A stretch of 64,000 bases of DNA, from assembly GCA_947034895.1 (NCBI GenBank), contig OX344761.1, positions 79,297,839-79,361,838 on the forward strand. Direction: 5' to 3'. This DNA is from Rhytidiadelphus loreus. Its lineage: Eukaryota; Streptophyta; Bryopsida; Hypnales; Hylocomiaceae. A program made the translations under genes and the position numbers. Shown in pieces: positions 12,079 through 24,123 of this stretch; position 1 is the first letter of the stretch; the number at the start of each line of letters is the position of its first letter. The notes beneath the pieces were generated by a model, which did no database searches, had not been told where the DNA came from, and saw nothing but the letters and a program-made list of their open reading frames with translations.

Positions 12079-13235
12079 TACATTTGGCCCCCAAGTGTAA
12101 AAAATGTGTTTTGGGCTACAAAGTTGTATTTGAATGTGAAAGTAAGTTCAAAATGGTTTGAATCTTTTGTAACCTCAAAAAGGTGAGGAGTTATCACTAT
12201 GTAGAAATCAAGAATTCTCTAACACCAAAAGGGATTATAAAAAATATATTATATATTTAAAGTAGGAAAAAATGATATAGTTTCTTGTAAAAGGAAGCTC
12301 CAAATTTGATGTCAATTTTTTGTAAGCATTGACATGCAATTTAAGAATATTGTTGCAATATCATTTGTACCATCCATTCCATAAAATTATTGAGAAATCT
12401 TGACAAAAAACTTTACAATGGTAGAATGGTTTATGCATGCACAATAATTGTAGTCATTGCACTTGCAAATAACAACCATTAGTATGTGTGAAGTTCTCCA
12501 TATTCTTCAAAAGTGTCATTCATTCCCTTTGACATGACATTCATTCTCTTACAAAAGACCAAGATTGACCTTCAAACATGTATAGATATTGATTCATATT
12601 ATAAATTTTTCTAGAATATCAATTTTATTGGTCCGTATTATATTGTATCATAGTTTTCTTATAACAACAATATATGTCTAGGCAATAGGCTATAAAATAT
12701 ACATGATTTGGGACAATTTGTATTGAAATTTTATGAAAATATTCCAATTTTGCACAAAATTTGAATACATCATTTCACTTGTGCATTTCTAAGCCTTTAG
12801 GGGACTTTGTTGGTCTCTCGGTTGGTCTTCCAAACCCTTCAAGGTAACCATACCTAATTGTGACCCCTTTCAAAATCACCCCTTCCAAGATTCTTATCTA
12901 AAATGTATCCCTCTATTTATGTTAGTTTAGGGTCGGTTTGTGGTACATCTACTTTTAGTACTTTAAAAACTCATGGTTTTAATCATATAATGTCCCAAAA
13001 ATGCAAAAGAGAAACAATTTAGAATCCTCTTTTAACTCACCTTGAATGGACACCCTTGAAGCATGAAATGTCTCTACTTTCATTAACTGCTTAAAAAAAA
13101 ACTTGCTTCTCATTGGTTTCTTTTGAAAAGGTGTCGTGGTTTTGAGTCACAAAAATATTCAATTCAAGCCATTTTTTAGATGTTTGAAGAACAAAAGGTC
13201 TTGCAATTAACTAATTCTACTTTTTGTTACACACC
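12079..13235. other. AT-rich intergenic stretch, nothing recognised
   Basis: Low-complexity AT-rich sequence between two TTAA elements. I see no long open frame, terminal repeat or RNA gene. Confidence 0.5.
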
Positions 13236-13829
13236 TTAATCCCTAAAGGACTGAATGATTGTTGAATGTACAAAGGTAATTTCAGGTAGGTGTATATGAA
13301 GTCAGTTTTTAACAGATGTTCTTTAAATTTTGACACAAGGTGTAAACATGCCCCCCCAAAGTGGGAATATAGTTTTTTTTCCGATCAAGTGCTTGGATCA
13401 AAAGTTGTGTTGCCCTAAACTTTTCGGGTAGCTTGGGCAATTTCAAGCAGCATGTGCAAAACTCCTCAGTCCTTTACTTTTGAAATTTGACAATTATGTA
13501 ACTTACATGATAGAAGATGCAAATGTAAAAACACTCAACCATGTGTAGTGTAAAAACCTCATTCTAGGAGGACTTAAAGTGTGTTGGCTCTATCAGGCGT
13601 GGTCGAAAAAAAACTTTTTCTTCTAACTTCAAATGTAATAATCTTTCAATCCGTGCGGTCAAAGTTTCTAAATTTTTTTTCCACACATTCCCATAGTAGT
13701 CTATTACAAATTTGTATGGTTGAATTTTGAAAAAAAAACTTTTTTTTACTTTTTTTTCTCATTTCCCTAAAAAGTGGCAATTTTTCACAAATTTTGCCCC
13801 AAAAATTTCCTTGGTCCTTCAGGGGTTAA
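13236..13829 (+). mobile_element. Long-family TTAA element, 594 bp internally deleted copy with both ends
   Basis: Left end TTAATCCCTAAAGGACTGAA at 13236 and right end TTGGTCCTTCAGGGGTTAA at 13829, each including the flanking TTAA. About 45 bp inside the left end is a TTTCAGGTAGGTG motif that also occurs, as TTTTGGGTAGGTT or TTTTGGGTAGATA, in the copies at 8967 and 62289. The GGGAATATAGTTTTT and GCTTGGATCAAAAGTT landmarks are shared with 8967-10549. Its shorter length implies internal deletion of a roughly 940 bp form. Confidence 0.75.
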
Positions 13830-14094
13830 AGGTGGGTACACCCAAAATCGCACTTTATCTAAAACCACCATCATCACTCTAAGTACATCTCCAAAATCAA
13901 TATGTACATATGTTGGAGAAGTGATTTTACCTTAGAACATGAGTCTACTAAAAAAACTTTGGCCCTCCATAACTTTTGCATACGATATCCAAATGTCGCA
14001 TTCTTCGGTGCGTTGGAACCTCCTTTCTATTTGCCAACAAGAAAATAGGAACATTTCACCAGTGTAATAATAGTAGTAACTAGGCACAGTAACA

Positions 14095-14405
14095 ACTACA
14101 CTAAAAATGATATTTAGTGTTGGATTACATTTAGTGTACTTACCACCCTACTGCACACAACACTAAATCTGAACTTTGTAGGAATTAGTGTAATATTAGA
14201 CTTCAATGCGTACCATAGAGTACATTTAGATTTACCAAATTTCAAATTTCAGATTTGCCATAGAGTACAGATTTCAGATTTACCATAGACTACATTTAGT
14301 GTTAGAAATTAAATTTAATGTTACTTACTTTAGTAGGGTTAATGAAATTTAATGTCAAGGTTTGTAAATAGTGTTGCTAACACTAAATATCATTTTTAGT
14401 GTAGT
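14095..14405. mobile_element. MITE with 27 bp terminal inverted repeats, 311 bp
   Basis: It begins ACTACACTAAAAATGATATT and ends with the inverse, AATATCATTTTTAGTGTAGT; the repeat extends inward through TAGTGTT/AACACTA. Further ACACTAAAT and TTTAGTGT units recur inside. A shorter relative lies in a SUFS intron at 51327-51460. The end could be read as CACTA plus flanking TA, or as ACTACACTA; no unambiguous target duplication is visible, so the superfamily is open. Confidence 0.75.
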
Positions 14406-16031
14406 GGCGGTTTTACACATGAACGTATTTTGTGAAGTGTGAGCCCATTTTTTCCAACCAAGCCAGGTGTTGCCCATCTAAGAATGATGATGGAGCAAGT
14501 CAGGTAAACTTAGACTCAGGTACCCTTCGCCACTGAGAAGCCATCATAAGCCTTTTAATAAGTCACAGGTGGGCGTTGTTGACCTCAACGGATCCACCCC
14601 TGCCACACTGATCTGACAGACACACTCACTGCTGCTGATCACATGCTCTGAAATTGCGCAGGCGATCCTGGGTAATAATCTCCATGTCCAACATTCCTTT
14701 TGCACCAGCGTTTTTTTTTATAGCAATATTTCACTCGAAGCGATACCATTTTTTTTTAAAGAGAATATTAGGTTTGCTATATATTTTAAGGACAATATCA
14801 CCTGTTTTTTTGATGAATGTACAATCTTTGGGATGAATTGTTTAAGTTTCATCTATGTTCTGTACATTTCATCCATTTATATAGATGTAAACAATTGCAT
14901 CACTCGAATGAGGATCGCTTTCGTACAATATGGGTGAACCTATTTGTTGAGTCCAAAGAAAAAAAAATTCATTCTCATAACATGCATTTTTTGGACACCG
15001 CATGAATAAATTGTAAAGTTTCAAAACAATGAATGTGGGTGTACCCGAATTAATCTTAGGGTCTCATAAATAGATGTTGTACATTTTAGGCAAGAACATG
15101 TACAGGTTAGATTTGATACCCTTATTTAGGAATCCATAGTCAATCCCCCCCCTAACACACCTAGATGCACCTATTCATGTAGAGAAGACACTCTCAATCC
15201 CACCCAATCACCCTATGTTTTATTTTGAGGCAATTTAATGCCCAATTGCCTCCAAAAAAAATGTGCAACTTCAAGCCTATAGCAAAAAGAGATGGTAGAC
15301 GTGTTTAAAAATGCCAAAATGTAATCATGGCCCTGCACATTGTTGCCACAGTGTTTCCAAAACTTCATTTCATCTATCATGCAAAGCCAACACATACAAA
15401 AATTACATACAAAAATTACATACTCCAAATTGTCCTCCTTCAATTCAAGCCCCTCAAAATGAAGAAGCCAGGGAACTACAAAAGCCAAAGGCCACGTAAC
15501 CGTTGGTCCCCAAACCAAAAAACACACACTGCAGTCACCCATCCGAACCAAGAAACGACTGAACTAAGTTAACCCACCCTAAACCCTAAAAATCCCTAAA
15601 ACCACTGGCACTGCAATCAGTCTCCCTGTCAAGCATGCAGTCCCCAGTCAGACACTCCCAAGAAAAAGCCCAGGTAGAGAAATGACTCCCTGACAGCCCC
15701 TCTTCAACACCGAATTGCCCAGCTAGCTTTCATTTCTTCAATTCTTGCAGCAAGCCTGAATCATTGCCCCATCTCTGGCAGCCTCTTCTTGGCACCCACC
15801 AATTTCCGCAACCCAGGAACAACCTCAAGTTAAACTGGAGCCCACGCCAGTCTCCTGTCATCAACAAATTACAACACTTGTACCAGTACAACCGTATAGC
15901 TCGCAACATCATCCCAGGTGCTCCTAGCAATACTAACACCCAGCTAGTCCTTGCTACAAACTTAGCTACTGTAGTGTTCCCACGAAGCAAGCTTCGTCAT
16001 GCCCCAGTCAAGCTAAGTAAGCTTGCTGAGA
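14406..16031. other. Intergenic region upstream of the DUF707 gene
   Basis: Contains a dispersed repeat at about 14990-15140 (ATGTTGTACATTTTAGGCAA; related sequence near 36510) and telo-box-like AACCCTAAA at 15576-15600. From about 15200 to 16030 the base composition is more balanced. Open frames of 60-110 codons occur on both strands but none resembles a known protein, and I do not call them genes. Confidence 0.45.
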
Positions 16032-16815
16032 TGCAACGCCACAGGAGCACAATGGCGTGATTACGAACTCTGCATGTAAGTTAAGCCATAGCCATAGCCA
16101 TAGCCAGCGTTGATTTTCAAATCTCAGCTGCTACAGTGTCACAGACAGTACAGTTAGCACTTAGCAGTGCAGCAGGCAACGGAGTGAGAGGGTACAGCAG
16201 AAGCGGGTCCTTTGTGTGCGCTTGGCGATGATGTAGAGAATTTATTCCAGGTGATTGTAAAATGATAGTGCGTATTTGCAGAACTGAACTCAGTACCGGT
16301 AAGATATGTCAAAGTTTCCTCCGTCACAGACTTGAATTGCAGAGGCAAAAGCAGTCTAAAGGCTGCGCTAGTAGCTGAATCCCTGGAGGCTTGTCAGTAC
16401 TTGCATTGTTGTGTCAGAGAGACGGGGGTTACTGTAGCTCAAGAGCACCACTGGAGCTCAATGGCGTGATTACAAACTAAGCTGTAGCCATTGCCAGCAT
16501 TCATATCTCAGCTGCTACACAGAGTGACAGACAGTCGTGCAGGCAACTGAGAGAGTGAGTGAGTTCAACGGAAGATGGTGCTTGCGCTTTTCCATTTCTT
16601 TGTGTGCGCTTGGGTGCTTGGCGATGATGGAACAGAGGCGACCTTATTCCAAGTGATTGTGAGATGATGGTGCGTACATGGGTGTAGGACGACGTACTAC
16701 GGCGCGTTGAGGCGCAGGAGCTTGAGAAAGTAAAGGCTGGGATATATAACTAGCTGAATCTCTGTCAGTCCTTGCATTAGTAAGTGTGTCAGAGACGCGA
16801 TTTTATTGCAGCTCA
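16032..16815 (+). repeat. Diverged tandem duplication (about 400 bp units) in the DUF707 promoter region
   Basis: Copy A, about 16032-16444, and copy B, about 16445-16815, share an ordered series of segments. These are AATGGCGTGATTAC, TCTCAGCTGCTACA, GACAGACAGT, GCAGGCAAC, TTTGTGTGCGCTTGG with CGATGATG, TTATTCCA, GTGATTGT, AGCTGAATC, TTGCATT, GTGTCAGAGA and GCTCAAGAG. Copy B has a TATA box before the AGCTGAATC segment; copy A has GCTAGTAGCTGAATC without one. Confidence 0.75.
16743..16749 (+). promoter_or_regulatory. Probable TATA box of the DUF707 gene
   Basis: TATATAA lies 232 bp upstream of the DUF707 start codon, inside the downstream promoter duplicate. A start site near 16775 would give a roughly 200 base 5' UTR. 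Confidence 0.5.
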
Positions 16816-16980
16816 AGAGGGTTGCAGGACGGTGGGTTGAGACTTTGAGAGGCTACAGACTGTAGGTCCTCGGACAAACTACTCGATCGATCGATCAGCT
16901 GCTGGGGTTTGACAGGGTTTATTGATTTCTTCAAGTCTGTGCCTTCGTTAGCTTGGGAAGGCCGGGATGGTGGAGTTATA

Positions 16981-19900
16981 ATGAAGATCGGCAAGAGCGG
17001 GAGCAGTGTGCTGGGCACGCCGCTCAACCATATTGTGTTGGTGTTGCTGGGCTTCTTCTTCGGCTTCCTCAGCGCCATCTCCTTCAACCAGGTACTTGCA
17101 GCTGTTGTTGGTTGTGTATGCTGCATGATTGTGTGTTATGTCGGTGTTTGTTGAGCTCATCTTTTACAGCATTGATTAGATTCTGTTCTCGCTCTTTTGT
17201 GTTTTCGGTGCTTGTTCTGTAATTGCTTCAATTGGAGAGTTTTGTAGAGGTTTCGTTTTCGGCTCGAAACTCTGAGTCTGGTGTAAATGTCGATGATATA
17301 TTGGCTTTTGTTGATGGTTTAGTTTTCGTTGACACTGAGATTGGGCTACATTGTATGGCACGGCCTCATGGGGACAAATGGGATTCTATTAGCACTCGTA
17401 TGTGTTCCGAACTTCAACTGTGGAAGTTGTGCAATCATCTGTCAACAAATTCTGGGATATAATTAGAGGAGTGTGCAACTGTAGAACAGAGTGTGTTATT
17501 AGAGAGGGGTGGGTGTACAAGTTTAGGTTTTCTGATGTACCTTTAGTGTAGGCACGTGTGGTTCACTTTAGTTTTGATTAGGAAAATCTAACCCATTTTA
17601 ACATAATTCTTGTGAAAATCCTGCCAATTAATCTAATTGCTGGGGGTGGTGGAGACCAATCCAGTGTTTTGTTGCGGTTGAGACGCCCTGCATCTGACGC
17701 GTGTCCTGATATTCCCTCGGATCCCTGCCACGTGGTCCGATCTGTTCGGCTTTTTCACGTCACTGCAAATTGATGTATACTGTAATGAGAATTTGAGAAG
17801 TAGTCATCTAAAGTGTGGCATTGTGTCTGTTGCAGCAACTGTGTATCACAAGTTCTTGGTACTCACCAAACAAAGGCCATGTTGTCATCAAATCACTGAG
17901 CAAACCTTCCAACATTGTGCTGGAGGATAACGCCCTAGAGTACAGAATTGAGAGGGACTTACGAGAGAAGAGACATATTGTGGAGCCCAAGCTGCACTGT
18001 CCTCCATGTGGGCAGTTTGAGAAATTGGCCCAAGTAGCGGAAGTGCTGCTGAAGCCTGGCATTTCCTTCCAACAGAAAAGACATTCCGTTTCAAAAGGAA
18101 GGCAAAACAGAACCTCCTCAGAAAAGTATTACAAGAATGCATCTGGGTGGGTGTGTCGGAATCCCACGCTGGTGGACAAGCTTCCGCAAACCTTCATTCA
18201 CAGGACTACTGATTACCATTTCCATCGGCTCGTGGGAACCCCAAAGAATGTAAATTTTGGGCACCCTAAACTCTAGTTATTACATTTATTTGCTGCTTCT
18301 GTTATTTAACTTTTTATGTCACAAATCACTACCCTAATAATGATATGTAGTGATAGTATTAGAAGTTCAGTATATGTCCTTGAAAATTGATGAATCATGT
18401 CACTTATGGACATTCACACTACGTCTTAAGAAGAAAGTGCATACTTTGACTTAAGAACATGAATTTTTTGCACAGCTTACTATGTAGAGTACCTTGTGTT
18501 TTCGTGTGAGTGGTTCGGATTGGTAGATATAGATGGTGAGATGTTTTGAACCCTTATATAAATTGAGGCCTAAACTTATTTACACTCGATGTGAATGTCT
18601 CATTAGTATGGTATTAAGAAAGTGACACTACTGAGTGACTAACACTCCAAAATATTACTACTATACTTGAAGATTTCTTTTGCTGATTTGTGGAACGTGT
18701 GCAGGACGTCAAACAAGCCCCCAAGAATCTGCTGGCCTTGGCAGTTGGGATCAAGCAGAATGTGAGCGTCAACGCTATCATTGAAAAGGTCAGAAATCTG
18801 AGGTTTCATTGTTCCATTTTTGCATCTCAAATTTAGGTAGAGGATGACACTTGCGCTGCTGCAAGCATTTGAACATATGTAAGTGATTTCTGGAATCATT
18901 ATACGGCTTTGGAGAGATTTTCGGGTAAAAGAGTCGAATTTTTTGGGATCAATTTTTTTTATGACTGTTTATGATTTCGTCTGCCAATTCAAAGTGGGAG
19001 GCCAGCTGTAGATCACTATAAGTGACAGTAGAATACCCCGTAGATTCAAAGATTAGTGACTATAGACATTTAGCCAAGCCATGATTACACCACTTGCTAA
19101 TAAGCCCAACCATTTGCTAATAAGATGAGTTTCTGTTGGTAATAAGGGTACTTAGCATAAAAGACGTAATCAAGTTGCTAACATTTTTAGTATCCTCTGA
19201 TTTCAAATGCCTTGTTTCAGTTACCTTCCCATAGCGGACGAAATACTCATGCGAAGTCCATTGTGAATGCAGTTTCCGAAGGAGCATTTTCAGATCATTT
19301 TGTTTCACTATGACAACGTTGTCGACGAATGGGCAGAATTTGAATGGAACGACCGAGTCATTCATATTCAGAGCACTGGCCAATCCAAATGGTTGGATGA
19401 TCTAACACTGCGCTTGTTGCTGACTTGACTTTGAGTGCACACTCTGACTGATTATTTAATTTGTTCACATTAGAAGAATGACATCTTTTGGGGGTGCAAG
19501 ATCAGAGCTTACGATTGAGGATCCAGTTTGCCATTTGTTTCTGCTTTGCAGGTGGTTTGCGAAGAGGTTTCTCCACCCTGATGTGGTTGCACCCTATGAG
19601 TATGTATTCGTTTGGGACGAAGACTTGGGGGTGGACAATTTTGACCCAATGGAGTACGTACACATGGACCCTGTTTCCTTCCTGGTTTTTGTTGTGCAAG
19701 AGGGAAAAATAGTACACAGCATCGAAGTAATTAGAGGAACATTATTCCAGCTCTTGTTAATTGATACAATCTCTTAGTATTTGAATTGGAGAACATGAAG
19801 TTCAGTTTGGAAGCTCGTAGCCAATTATAATACCTTTCAAAGCATATTTTGATTGTTTTTAATGACAAGTATGGTTTCATCTTCCTATTCGAACATTTCG

Positions 19901-21600
19901 CTACCTCCCTTGAAGTTTTCTAAATGATTAATATCAACTTCTATATATATGACAGTAGCCAAGTTAGGTCACGTAGGCAACTATGTCGGGCATGTTTCCT
20001 TCTTTCTACAGGTATGTTTTGTTAGTTTCTTTGAAACTTCCTGAATTATTCATTGGAACTCCCTTACATATGAAAACAGCCACTTTTGGCCCGTTTAATC
20101 ACTTACTTTGTTGTGTGGGCTCAGGTACATGGAAATAATGAAGAGACATGAACTGCAAATATCCCAGCCAGCTGTGGATGGAGCCAGCAGTTGGCCCATT
20201 ACAGTGCGCCAATCCTGGACAGGCAATGAAGTGCACAAACGCACTCCCTGGGAAGACCTCTTTGACAATTGCACCAAAAGCAAAGTCACGCCCCCATGTG
20301 CCGGGTATGCTTACATCTCTCATTACTAGAATTTGAAAATGTTCGTTTTTAATATGTTCAAAATTTAATTAAAAAAACAAACATTTTGTTGACAAAATTT
20401 TGGAAAAGAGTGTTCGAATCAACAAGTCTTGTTGCTTCTTTCAGCTTGATTCGGACATGGATCAACAAAGTTTTGTTCATTCGGGCATATTTTGAACTGA
20501 TGTGAATATTTTTTTGTTGCTTTGGACCCTTGTCACCTATGAAAGTCGTAGTTCAAGGTTCTCAAACTAACTTACAATTTTAATTTGAGACTCTCCAATC
20601 AAACGGAAGGATTTATATCAAACTCCGGATCCAAATTTTGAATGCCTTATAATGGAAGAACCAAATGCCTCGGAAGATGTTCCTACCATTGAAGGAGGGC
20701 CTGTGTTATTGTTAGTGACGTAGTTCTATGTGTTTCAGGTTCGTGGAGATTCAAGCACCAGTTTTTGTGAGTAAAGTGTGGCGTTGTGTTTGGCATCTCA
20801 TTCAGGTATGCTTAGTTTCTGTTTTAGTGATGACTGAATTTTTTGAAATTTTATGCTGCAGAAGTGGATATCTTGTTCGAAGGCAAAGCGTGCATTTGAA
20901 AACCATTTCTAACCTCTTGTTTTTGTCCATATAAATGACCAGGTCTACTTTCTCATGACTAAGGAGAGTTTCTCTGTGGTTGCAGAATGATCTGGTGATG
21001 GCATGGGGCCTTGATTTCGAATTGCAAGCGTGCATTGATGGGGCTCCACATGAGCACATTGGGATTGTGGATACGCAATGGGTAGTGCACAATAAAATTC
21101 CTTCTCTCGGAACACAGGTTAGTTGGTGGCTATCATCACCTGGACTCATCTCTTTGCAGTAATTAGGAGAAATTATATGCTGTCGTAAGGAAAGAAATTG
21201 ATTCAGATGTATAAATGATCCTTAGAATATATATAAGATGATTAGGCTATTCTTAGACTCATTTTAGCTTCATTAAAGACATTCTCAACTCCAAATGGTG
21301 CTACAAGCTTGGAGGTCATTTGGTGCTACAATTTTCATTTCCACAAGCTTCGAGAATATCAAACGTCTAGGGATTGAGGCACTTTAATAACAAGCCACTT
21401 GTTTCAATGCAAACTTTTTTGCCAAAGACAACAGAATCTGACCCAGTAAGAGAATGAATCTCCAGGGAGCTGAGGCTGACAACCCAAAGAAGCTACGAGG
21501 GGAGGTCATAGCAAGAAGCTTCTTGGAGTGGTCCGAAAACAAGAAGAGGTGGGCGGATGGATTAGAATCTCTGAAAGAGAACCCAATTTTGCAAGAGTAG
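16981..21600 (+). CDS. DUF707 family type II membrane protein (putative glycosyltransferase-like)
   Basis: Nine exons (16981-17091, 17836-18249, 18705-18788, 19273-19391, 19552-19653, 20125-20304, 20739-20805, 20986-21117, 21466-21600) join in frame to 447 aa. A hydrophobic segment at residues 18-35 follows a short basic N-terminus, which suggests a type II Golgi/ER anchor. Then come a variable stem (40-175) and the DUF707 domain (about 176-405). Within the domain are LLALAVGIKQ, ILFHYD, KWWFAKRFLHPDVVAPY, FVWDEDLGVDNF with a D265-x-D267 motif, ISQPA, WRCVWHLIQNDLVMAWGLDF and GIVDTQWVVHNKIPSLG. Family members are sometimes mislabelled as lysine-ketoglutarate reductase trans-splicing related; a glycosyltransferase role is suggested by topology and the DxD motif but is not proven. 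The start is the first ATG in frame; the upstream open stretch begins only at a TTG. Confidence 0.9.
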
Positions 21601-24123
21601 TAGTTGCCAACATTTGGTTGATGTACTGTACCATGACAAATTGTTTCTTCTCTACAATCCTGACGAAGGAGTATTTAAAAGGCCATTTTCATTTCACTAA
21701 TGGAATTCTCAACATTGCTGAGGGAACATCACAACAACAATGCCCATGAGGTTAGCCCAATCTCGAGCCCAATCTCATTTTTCCTTGGAGAGCATGGAGT
21801 AGAAGATCAGCTCTAATTATTATTATTCTTGTACACCCTTACTAGTAGTAGTAGTAGTACTAATTCTTCAGTGAATCCTACAAAAGTGCAACCGAAATGA
21901 GGCACTCTTGGGTTGCATCTTCAGAGCTCTACTAACTACACTAAAAGAAAACTGTTTGGGATGTGGATTTGTGAAAGAGAGTAGGAATAGTAGATTTGTA
22001 ACTTGGTTACTGAGCAAGCCATTTGTGGTAACTCGGTTAGCCTAGCGGCTCACTTGATATACATTTACAATGCTGCACTTGATTTTATTTAGTGTTATTG
22101 GGGTAATTGGTTAGTTGTACTTAAATTTTGGACGAGACTGGGCGGTTCGTTGTGTTCCTATTTTGAAGGGACTGTGTAAAAGTTTTTTTAAAGCAATGAG
22201 TTGATTACCATAAGTTGATTGAAGATTGCATAACATTGTGGGTGTCATTCGAGTTTATGGAGAAATAGCGAAGTTAAGTTGGTCCGTATTTCAATTCAGA
22301 TGAAAATATGGGTCAATCTCTTACAATCTTCTCCAATTTAAGTTATTGACTACTCAGTTCTATTGACTGGCCATGTCGGTTTCTTCACTTGATTGTTAAA
22401 TTTTCAGCACTTGGTCACAAGATAATTTTGGCTCTTGGATTGTATTGTGGAGAACTTCCAACGGTACTAAATAATGTTATGGAATCACTTGAATGTCCTA
22501 TACTTATTGTGTATGTTGATTCACCAAGTGATGCTATATGGCACTTCTTATGTTTATTGGCTGTCCTGTGGACGAATACTATGGCATTGATTATGAGTTT
22601 TTGAATCCGAATTTTCAAATCCAGTCTACAACCTGCATTCACAACCACATTCACATTGTATAGCACTGTTCAGATTTGGTTGGAGTTGATAGACATGGTC
22701 ACACTGTTCTTGTTTAACCCTTAAGTGCTTTGAGTGACGTTCAATTTTTGGATGATGAATAGATTCATATTCTTGTTTCTTTCTCATTATTGCTTGGATG
22801 AAAGTCATCCTAATTTGTGGAGATATTTTATCAAGTTCTTGTCCTATCTAATGGTTGGCTTTGGTGTTAGTAGAGTACACATTTTTCTTAAATGACAAAT
22901 GTGGAGGTATGTCAAGTGGTTGACCAAGCCAAAATTGCATTGACTGTAGTTCAAAGTTGGATTTGCAAAAATGAGGTCATAGATTTAAAGAAAACAAAAT
23001 TTAAAAAAAATCACCATGTCAAGAGAACCTCATTTCAAATCTATTACAACAAGTTTTACTCAAAAAATGATAATATTTTGTTTGTAATCAAATGTAGAAG
23101 GAATTTAAAATTTTCCCTTTCAAAATTTATAAAACAACATTGGTGATAGCATTGGTGAATCTAATCATATGGATGGAATCTAAAACTCAAAATCTAAAAC
23201 TTCCAGGTAGTGATATTTCAGATATAATGATTTTCTCTATAACTTCCAGATATAATGATTTTTCCCAAATCAGAAGACTCTGGACGTTCAGGGGTTAAAG
23301 TTGAATCACAGTATCGTACTGCAATGGGAATGGAAACCTAGATGCAAGGTGCTGCTATCTAAATGATCATTTTCATGACACCCTGACAGTGCCTTTTGGA
23401 TCTGCCACTACAATGCAAAGTACTGAGTTAGATGGCAGTAGTTGTTTGTTGTTGAAAAAGAAAAGTAACTACAGTACTTCTGATAACCCCAGTTGAGACA
23501 TGGAGAGCCATGAAAATTGGTCTCTCCACGGTCACTTGTGTTGGTCTAAAATCTCCCATTTTGAAATTGCATAAGAAAGTTCATAGGTACTGATAAAAAA
23601 TTTATCTCTGCTCTTGTACCCAAGAACCCCTCCACAGCTCTATGCATCTCCCAAACATCACTCCCAAATATGTTATGAAGTGACACGAGTATTCTCTTCC
23701 TTAATAAGCCTTAATAAGACCACAGTGATTTAACAGGATTTAGGGCTCTGTCCCATCCAGTTCCTTGTCAGAATGTGACAAGAACCCGTATGATGTGACA
23801 GAAGGCAAAGCAAGAAATCCCCATAAAATATATTCTCTGTTCAAATCAACTCCTTTTTCAACCGGGGATGAGAAAGCATAAATCTGCCCAACATGCGTAA
23901 ACTGGTGAAGTCCAGTGATGATGACGCCTGAGCCTGATGACTACCTAGATATTGACGCCTGAGTCTCGTTTGCGTGCTGCCGAGGCATTTCTTTCAAGCT
24001 CGACAGTACAATAGACAGCAGAGATAAGCATCCGAAGCTGCTTGAGGCCAAATCTAGCACTAAAGTGTCAAAATTGTAACACGGGGGAAGTAAGAAGAAT
24101 AGTTGGGGGTCTAAAAAGTAATT
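21601..24123. other. Convergent 3' flanks of DUF707 and UTP15
   Basis: The two genes point towards each other here. Features are an AGT/AGTAGT microsatellite near 21843-21861 and one TTAA-flanked element at 22714-23298. Between 23299 and 24123 is mixed sequence in which TGACGCCTGAG occurs twice, near 23922 and 23953. No further gene is supported. Confidence 0.5.
22714..23298. mobile_element. TTAA-flanked element, 585 bp
   Basis: Left end TTAACCCTTAAGTGCTTTGA; right end CTGGACGTTCAGGGGTTAA, both including TTAA. A GACGTTC motif is near both ends. The left end resembles the start of the 63811 element (GACGTT, then TTTTTTGG and GATGAAT). The interior is AT-rich and non-coding. Pairing of the two ends rests on spacing and partial inverted similarity. 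Confidence 0.55.

Noticed and set aside
15213..16060. Open frames of 81-112 codons on both strands upstream of DUF707
   Set aside because: None resembles a known family, they overlap on opposite strands, and no consistent exon structure was found.
16909..16980. Upstream in-frame extension of the DUF707 protein
   Set aside because: The extension begins at TTG, not ATG; the first ATG in frame is 16981, just before the membrane anchor.
23911..23970. Possible C/D box snoRNA (AGTGATGATG with nearby CTGA motifs)
   Set aside because: C- and D-like boxes are present, but the flanks do not form a terminal stem and the motifs are partly a TGACGCCTGAG duplication.
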